Shown here: positions 58,120 through 64,000 of the stretch, piece by piece | How positions within the stretch are numbered: position 1 is the first letter of the stretch | Layout: each line of letters opens with the position of its first letter | DNA from: Caldimonas brevitalea | GTDB lineage: Bacteria > Pseudomonadota > Gammaproteobacteria > Burkholderiales > Burkholderiaceae_C | Length of the DNA stretch: 64,000 nucleotides | Direction: 5' to 3' | NCBI RefSeq assembly: GCF_001017435.1 | Contig: NZ_CP011371.1 | Span: 5,704,001-5,768,000 of the forward strand | The notes under the pieces: generated by a model | What the model saw: only the letters and a program-made list of their open reading frames with translations | Database searches by the model: none | Told to the model about the DNA's origin: nothing | Translations under genes and position numbers: made by a program

Positions 58120-58168
58120 GTCTTTCCAGAAAATCGCGTCAAGACTGGCGCACCGCTGCCGGCAGGGC

Positions 58169-58194
58169 AAAAAAAAGAGCGCCGGCGGCGCTCT
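58169..58194 (-). terminator. Terminator after the porin gene
   Basis: GAGCGCC/GGCGCTC hairpin followed by eight T residues on the minus strand (58169-58176), 64 bases after the porin stop. It separates the sugar locus from the tRNA-tuf promoter. Confidence 0.92.
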
Positions 58195-58256
58195 CAAGCT
58201 AACGGCTCCCCGCTCTTGATAGGGGCCGTAGAGGAGGTACTCGGACAGGCAGCGGC

Positions 58257-59309
58257 TCAGAAGGCGTATTCCAGGCCCAGCAGGATGCGCGACTTGTTCC
58301 ACCAGCCGGCCGTGGTGGCCGGGTTGGACGCCTTGACATAGCGCGCATAGACCACCAGGGCCGGATCGACGATGTACAGGGCCTGCGCCGCGCTGATGTG
58401 GCCGCCGTTGTCGGTCACCGGGCCGTCGAGGTCGTCGTTGCGCGCGTGGCTGACCTTGATCACCCAGTCGTCATTCGCGTATTGCAGGGCCAGCTGGTAG
58501 GTCGCCCGGTCGTAGTCGCCCACCGGGTAGACGGTCGACCCGGCGGTGATTGGCGCCTTGACGTCGGACGCGCCATGCAAATACGCACCATAGGCCGAGA
58601 AGCCGCCGAAGCTCGGGCTCTGGAACGCCACCAGCCAGTTGTCGTTGTCGCTGTTCTGGCTGCGGTGGCTGTTGCGCTCGTAGCCGGCGTGCAGCGTCCC
58701 GCCGGCGATCGTGTAGTGGCCGACGATGGACGTGGAATTCGAGTTCCTGGCAATGAAACCGTTGTCGACCGAGGCGTCACGGTCGCCGCGCCCATATGAC
58801 GCCGACACGGTGAAACCGCCGAACTTCGGAGAGTCCCAGCGAATCTGGTCGGACACCCGGACATAAGAGCCGCCGCCCGGCACGTTGGTGGCCTCCACCA
58901 GCGGGTTGACGCCGCCGTTGGCGAACGGCCAGTCCAGCGTCTCGCCGTACGGCGTCAGCAGCCGGCCGATGCGCAGCTTGCCGTAGCCGCCCGTCACCCC
59001 CGCCCAGGTGTCCCGGGTGCCGAGCGTGCCCGACTCATAAGGCTGCGAGGTCAGGCCGTTGGGGCCGAGGAAACCCGACTCGATCTGCCAGATGAAGGTG
59101 TTGCCGGGGAACTTGGCCAACTCCTTGGTGCCGCGGAAACCGATGCGCGTTTCGTTCAGCACTTCGTTGTTGTGGTGGCCGTCGGCACCCTCGGTGGACA
59201 TCAGGCCGAAGGCGACGACACCGTAGATGTCGACGTTCTTGATGTCGGCCAGCGCCGAGGTGGAGCAGACGACGGCCGCGGCGGCGGCCAGGAGTCGGAT
59301 GCGGGACAT
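58257..59309 (-). CDS. Outer-membrane porin (Gram-negative porin family)
   Basis: Encodes 350 residues. Signal peptide MSRIRLLAAAAAVVCSTSALA, then a beta-barrel porin of the betaproteobacterial general type: start DIKNVDIYGVVAFGLM, GFRGTKELAKFPGNTFIWQIE, repeated alternating strands, and a C-terminal aromatic strand LLGLEYAF ending in Phe, the BAM signal. GGAGAG lies 6 bases before ATG 59309. Seventy bases after the sugar ATPase gene, so probably co-transcribed; this suggests passage of the same sugar through the outer membrane. Confidence 0.92.
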   Translation of the reverse strand: MSRIRLLAAAAAVVCSTSALADIKNVDIYGVVAFGLMSTEGADGHHNNEVLNETRIGFRGTKELAKFPGNTFIWQIESGFLGPNGLTSQPYESGTLGTRDTWAGVTGGYGKLRIGRLLTPYGETLDWPFANGGVNPLVEATNVPGGGSYVRVSDQIRWDSPKFGGFTVSASYGRGDRDASVDNGFIARNSNSTSIVGHYTIAGGTLHAGYERNSHRSQNSDNDNWLVAFQSPSFGGFSAYGAYLHGASDVKAPITAGSTVYPVGDYDRATYQLALQYANDDWVIKVSHARNDDLDGPVTDNGGHISAAQALYIVDPALVVYARYVKASNPATTAGWWNKSRILLGLEYAF

Positions 59310-59379
59310 GGTGAACTCTCCGTCGAAAGGTTGGTTGGTTTGGAATGGAGTCGTGGGAACAACACGCGGTGGCGTGGCC

Positions 59380-60495
<1,116 letters not shown>

Positions 60496-60512
60496 CGCGG
60501 GCTCCGTTGTGG

Positions 60513-62033
60513 TCAGTGCGGGAAAGTGGGGGGAACGAGGTCGACGGGCAGGCGACCGGGTGCATCGACACGCCCGGCCAGCCACTGGCTCAGCGCGTCC
60601 AGCGCGCCGTCCGCATAACCCCAGGTGACGACGGCGGGCGCCGCGACGTCGAGCACCTGAAACGGGTTCCACAGCACCAGGTGCAGGTCGGGACGCCAGC
60701 TGCCGCGCACGGCTTCGGGATAACGTGCCCGGTGGTTGGAGGCGAGCACGGTGTAGCGGCCGTCGTAGGGCAGCTCGGACCAGCGCAGCTGGCCCAGGTC
60801 CTTGACCAGCAAGGCCTCGACGTCGTAGTGCTGCGCCAGCAGCTCGACCACACGCTCACCGTCCAGTCCGGCCTCCGAGACACCGTCGCACGGCACGCGC
60901 CGCTGCGCCACCACCCGCACGCGACTGCCGAGTGCCGGCGGACGAGCGCCACCGCACAACGTCAGGCCGCGGGCCCAGGCGCCGCGCATCAAGGCGTCGT
61001 CGTCGAGGCGGCGGGCGCCCGGATAGTCGGTAGCGCCGGCCGGGTAACGCTCGGCCAGCTGGTCGAGCCGTTGCACGGCGCGGGCACACAGCCCCCGGTC
61101 GAGCCGGCCGTCGGCCAGCGCATCCTCGATGGCCAGCACGGCCGCTTCCTGCTCTTCGAAGCTGCCGAGCGCCATCACCATGTCGGCCCCGGCGTCGAGC
61201 GCCATCACGGCGGCGCGGTGGTGCCCATAACGCTCGTGGATGGCCTTCATCACCAGCGAGTCGGTGATGACCACGCCGTCGTAGCCCCAGCGGCGGCGCA
61301 ACAGGTCGCCGAGGATCACGCGCGACAGCGTGGCCGGATGTTCGCGGTCGAGTTGCGGGTAGACGATGTGGGCCGTCATCATGGCCGGCGCCTCGTCCTT
61401 CAGGATGCGGAACGGCAGCAGCTCGAGCGCCTCGAGCGCGGCATAGGGCTTGTCGACCACCGGCAGGTCCAGATGGGAATCGACATGCGTGTCGCCATGC
61501 CCGGGAAAGTGCTTGACGCAGCACGCCACACCTTCGCGCAAGGCGCCTCGCATCCACGCGCCGGCCAGCCGCGCGGCCTGCTGCGCGTCGGCCGAAAAGC
61601 TGCGCTCGGCGATCACCGGGTTGGCCGGGTTGTTGTTGACGTCGAGCACCGGCGCGAAGTCCCAGTTGATGCCGAGCGATCGCACACCGCGCGCCACGGC
61701 CGCACCCACGTCCTCGCACAGCCGCTCGTCGTCGGCGGCGCCGAGCGCCATCGCTGCGGGCGCTTGCGGCAAGAAGGTGGCGCGCACCACCGAGCCGCCC
61801 TCCTGGTCGAGGCCGATCAGCGCATGCGGCCCCATCACCTCGCGCAAATCGGCCGTGAGCCGGCGCACCTCGGCTTCGGTGCCCAGGTTGGCGCGGAACA
61901 AACACACCGCGCGGATGTGGTGGCGGCGCAGAAACTCCGCCTGGCGGACGCTGAGCGAGGTGCCGTCGATGTTGACCATCACGAGCGAGCCCGCCCACGG
62001 GTCGCCGTGCGGTGAGAAGGAGGAGGATGTCAT
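60513..62033 (-). CDS. Glycoside hydrolase family 3, NagZ-like beta-N-acetylhexosaminidase
   Basis: Encodes 506 residues. The TIM-barrel domain (about 12-330) has the NagZ loop [14 protein letters not shown] (K164-H177), whose Asp175-His177 pair is the unusual acid/base of the NagZ group, and a nucleophile Asp258 in [11 protein letters not shown]-terminal domain (about 370-500) is present, longer than the 340-residue E. coli NagZ. No signal peptide, so cytosolic. It would cleave beta-N-acetylglucosaminides after import by the ABC transporter encoded around it. Linkage and substrate are inferred from motif and neighbours. Confidence 0.9.
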   Translation of the reverse strand: MTSSSFSPHGDPWAGSLVMVNIDGTSLSVRQAEFLRRHHIRAVCLFRANLGTEAEVRRLTADLREVMGPHALIGLDQEGGSVVRATFLPQAPAAMALGAADDERLCEDVGAAVARGVRSLGINWDFAPVLDVNNNPANPVIAERSFSADAQQAARLAGAWMRGALREGVACCVKHFPGHGDTHVDSHLDLPVVDKPYAALEALELLPFRILKDEAPAMMTAHIVYPQLDREHPATLSRVILGDLLRRRWGYDGVVITDSLVMKAIHERYGHHRAAVMALDAGADMVMALGSFEEQEAAVLAIEDALADGRLDRGLCARAVQRLDQLAERYPAGATDYPGARRLDDDALMRGAWARGLTLCGGARPPALGSRVRVVAQRRVPCDGVSEAGLDGERVVELLAQHYDVEALLVKDLGQLRWSELPYDGRYTVLASNHRARYPEAVRGSWRPDLHLVLWNPFQVLDVAAPAVVTWGYADGALDALSQWLAGRVDAPGRLPVDLVPPTFPH

Positions 62034-62064
62034 CGTGGTGTCCGGAAAGGTTTGAGCCCCGCGG

Positions 62065-62910
62065 TCACTTGACCGCGCCGTCGAAGCCGCGCATGAAGAA
62101 GCGCTGCGTGAAGAAGAAGACGATCAGGGCCGGCGCGATGGTCATCACGGCACCGGCCGCGATGACGCGGGTGGCGCTGCCGAAAGTGCCGGAGAGTTCG
62201 AGGATGCCCACCGCCAGCGGCATCAGCTCCGACTTGGTCAGCACGACCCCGGGCCACAGGAAGTTGTTCCAGCTGGTCACCGTCGTGAAGATCACCAGGG
62301 TGGCGATCTGCGGCAGCGCGAGCGGCAGCATGATCTGCCAGAACACGCGCAGCTCGGAGGCGCCGTCCACACGCGCCGCGTCGATCAAATCCTGCGGCAC
62401 TTCCTCGAAGGCGCTCTTCATCATGAAGATGCCGATCGCGCCGGCGATGGTCGGCAAGATCACGCCCAGGTGGGTGTTGACCAGCCCCAGCTTGGTCATC
62501 GTGATGAAGTTGACCAGGAAGTTCACCTCGGTCGGCAGCATCAGCGTGACCAGGATCACCGAGAACACCAGCTGGCGGCCCTTGAACTTCAAACGCGCCA
62601 GCGGGTAGGCGGCGAGCGAGCACACCACCACGGTCCACAGCACGGTCCAGAAGGTGATCCAGATCGAGTTCCAGTAGTACTTGCCGATCTCGATCACGCG
62701 GAACACCTCGGCGAAGTTCTCGAGCGACGGCTTCTCGGGAATCAGCGTGGGCGGAAAGGCGAACACATTGCCCTCGGTGCCGATTGCGGTGGCCAGGGTC
62801 CACAGCATCGGGAAGGCGCAGAACAGCGCGATCGCGACCAGCGCCGCGTAGTGCAGCAGCGTGGTCAGGCGGCGGGCGTTGCGCTGCGAGGAACGAAGCT
62901 TGAACGGCAT
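62065..62910 (-). CDS. Sugar ABC transporter permease (MalG family)
   Basis: Encodes 281 residues with six membrane helices and the EAA loop VPQDLIDAARVDGASELRVF (about residue 185) that docks on the ATPase. The MalG-type partner of the next permease. Starts 18 bases after it. Confidence 0.94.
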   Translation of the reverse strand: MPFKLRSSQRNARRLTTLLHYAALVAIALFCAFPMLWTLATAIGTEGNVFAFPPTLIPEKPSLENFAEVFRVIEIGKYYWNSIWITFWTVLWTVVVCSLAAYPLARLKFKGRQLVFSVILVTLMLPTEVNFLVNFITMTKLGLVNTHLGVILPTIAGAIGIFMMKSAFEEVPQDLIDAARVDGASELRVFWQIMLPLALPQIATLVIFTTVTSWNNFLWPGVVLTKSELMPLAVGILELSGTFGSATRVIAAGAVMTIAPALIVFFFTQRFFMRGFDGAVK

Positions 62911-62928
62911 GGCGTGGCTCCTTCTTCT

Positions 62929-63858
62929 TCAGCGATGGCGCGGCTGGATGAACTTGAAGTTCAGCCACGCGACGAAGATGCAGAACACCGAAACGACCAG
63001 GCTGGCCGCCAGGGCACGCGGGAAGTTGAACGAGCGGATGCCCATGTCGTAGGCGTAGTAGAGGCCCGTGAAGGTCGAGCTCATCGGCCCGCCGCGCGTG
63101 AGGATCAGCACCTCTTCGAGCACCTTCATCGCGGCCAGCGTCGACAACACGCTGCACAGCAGAATGGTCGGCGCGAGCATCGGCACGGTGATGCGCCAGA
63201 AGCGCTGCCAGCGGTTGGCACCGTCGAGCACCGCCGCTTCCTCGATGTCTTTGGGGATCGCCTGCAGGCCGGCCAGGTAGAGCACCATGTACCAGCCCAG
63301 GCCGCGCCACATCGTCACGAACATCACCGCGAACAGCGCGATGCGGTCGTCGGTGAGCCAGCCGATCGGCTCGTTGATCACCCGCAGCCATTGCAGCGCG
63401 GCGTTGATCAGCCCCTGCTCGTTGTACATCCAGCCCCACATGATCCCGACCACCGAGACCGACGTGACCACCGGCACATAAAACGCCGCACGGAAGAACT
63501 TGATGCCCGGCAGGCTGTTGTTGACCAGCACCGCCAGCAGCAGCGCGCCGAGCTGGATGAAGGGCACGATCAGCAGATACAGCAGCGAGTTCTTCAAGCT
63601 GGTGATGAAGACCTCGTCCTCGAACAACTCCTCGAAGTTCTTCAAGCCCACCCACTCGGGCGGCGTGATCACCTTGTATTCGGTGAAGGCCAGATAGCTG
63701 CCCCACAACACCGGCCAGAAGGTGAAACCGAGCAGGAGCAACAGCGCCGGCGCGAGGAACAACCAGGCCTGGGCGGTGGTGGTGAGGGGCGCTCGCGTCG
63801 CCCGGCGGCGGTGCTTGTTCACGGCGGGCGGATGCAGTGGGTCGGCGGTGGTGTCCAT
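62929..63858 (-). CDS. Sugar ABC transporter permease (MalF family)
   Basis: Encodes 309 residues from ATG 63858 (MDTTADPLHPPAVNKHRRRA), preceded by AAGGAAG. Six membrane helices and the EAA loop IPKDIEEAAVLDGANRWQRF near residue 215. Heterodimer partner of the MalG-type permease. First gene of the locus inside the window; the binding protein is expected to the right. Confidence 0.93.
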   Translation of the reverse strand: MDTTADPLHPPAVNKHRRRATRAPLTTTAQAWLFLAPALLLLLGFTFWPVLWGSYLAFTEYKVITPPEWVGLKNFEELFEDEVFITSLKNSLLYLLIVPFIQLGALLLAVLVNNSLPGIKFFRAAFYVPVVTSVSVVGIMWGWMYNEQGLINAALQWLRVINEPIGWLTDDRIALFAVMFVTMWRGLGWYMVLYLAGLQAIPKDIEEAAVLDGANRWQRFWRITVPMLAPTILLCSVLSTLAAMKVLEEVLILTRGGPMSSTFTGLYYAYDMGIRSFNFPRALAASLVVSVFCIFVAWLNFKFIQPRHR

Positions 63859-63957
63859 GGCAGAAGACTTCCTTCTCGTCTTGTCCGGGCAAGGCTTCGC
63901 CCAACCCGCGCACCTCGCGCTTTTTTGCGAGGGCGGGCTCGGAGAAAACTTCACGGA

Positions 63958-63984
63958 GCGCCGCGGACAGGCCGTCCGCGGCGC
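63958..63984 (-). promoter_or_regulatory. Stem-loop upstream of the permease genes
   Basis: Eleven-base-pair stem GCGCCGCGGAC / GTCCGCGGCGC without a T run. In sugar ABC operons such hairpins often lie just after the binding-protein gene and stabilise its mRNA; an upstream gene at the edge fits that picture but is not visible. Confidence 0.55.
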
Positions 63985-64000
63985 AGGGTCAGTGGCTTAT

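Overview
The window is a high-GC chromosomal segment from a betaproteobacterium, most likely of the order Burkholderiales. The evidence is the almost uninterrupted rif-str-S10-spc-alpha chain of ribosomal and transcription genes, S3 with a long C-terminal tail, two tuf genes and two infA genes, and a NodI/NodJ-type ABC exporter beside cutA and dsbD. Genus cannot be fixed from the sequence alone. Nothing looks like a prophage, insertion sequence, CRISPR array or replication origin.

Positions 1-17.9 kb are a mosaic of accessory and metabolic genes. They hold a glycosyltransferase tail, a small conserved protein, a first infA, a secreted Gly/Thr-rich protein, alaC, and then a compact polyamine/membrane cluster (about 3.65-10.35 kb). 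That cluster contains an AdoMet decarboxylase (speD), an FAD oxidoreductase with a Tat/lipobox leader, a membrane-embedded spermidine synthase (speE), DUF350, a zinc-ribbon/DUF4178 membrane protein and an SPFH-SHOCT protein. After it come a MATE exporter, a kinase-fold protein of unknown role, acetoacetyl-CoA synthetase, and two orphan receiver-domain proteins. Initiator tRNA-fMet closes the region.

Positions 18-22.2 kb hold dsbD, cutA and a NodJ/NodI-like ABC exporter, all on the minus strand. Positions 22.3-42.5 kb are the translation super-cluster, transcribed right to left: rpsL-rpsG-fusA-tuf-rpsJ, rplC through rpsQ, a peroxiredoxin, rplN through secY, then infA-rpmJ-rpsM-rpsK-rpsD-rpoA-rplQ. 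Near-consensus promoters are visible before rpsL, rplC and rplN, so the block is several transcription units in series. A PIN-domain gene and mgsA lie between rpsL and rpoC.

Positions 44-58.1 kb are the rif cluster: tRNA-Tyr, tRNA-Gly, tRNA-Thr, a second tuf, tRNA-Trp, secE, nusG, rplK, rplA, rplJ, rplL, rpoB and rpoC. The order matches the E. coli tufB/rif region. The two tuf genes encode the same protein.

Positions 58.2-63.9 kb form a minus-strand sugar-uptake locus: two MalF/MalG-type permeases, a NagZ-like family 3 glycoside hydrolase, an MsmK/UgpC-type ATPase and an outer-membrane porin. Its substrate-binding protein is presumably just beyond the right edge. The best candidate for a poorly described system is the SpeD/SpeE-DUF350-DUF4178-SPFH cluster, whose combination of polyamine chemistry and membrane proteins suggests an envelope function.
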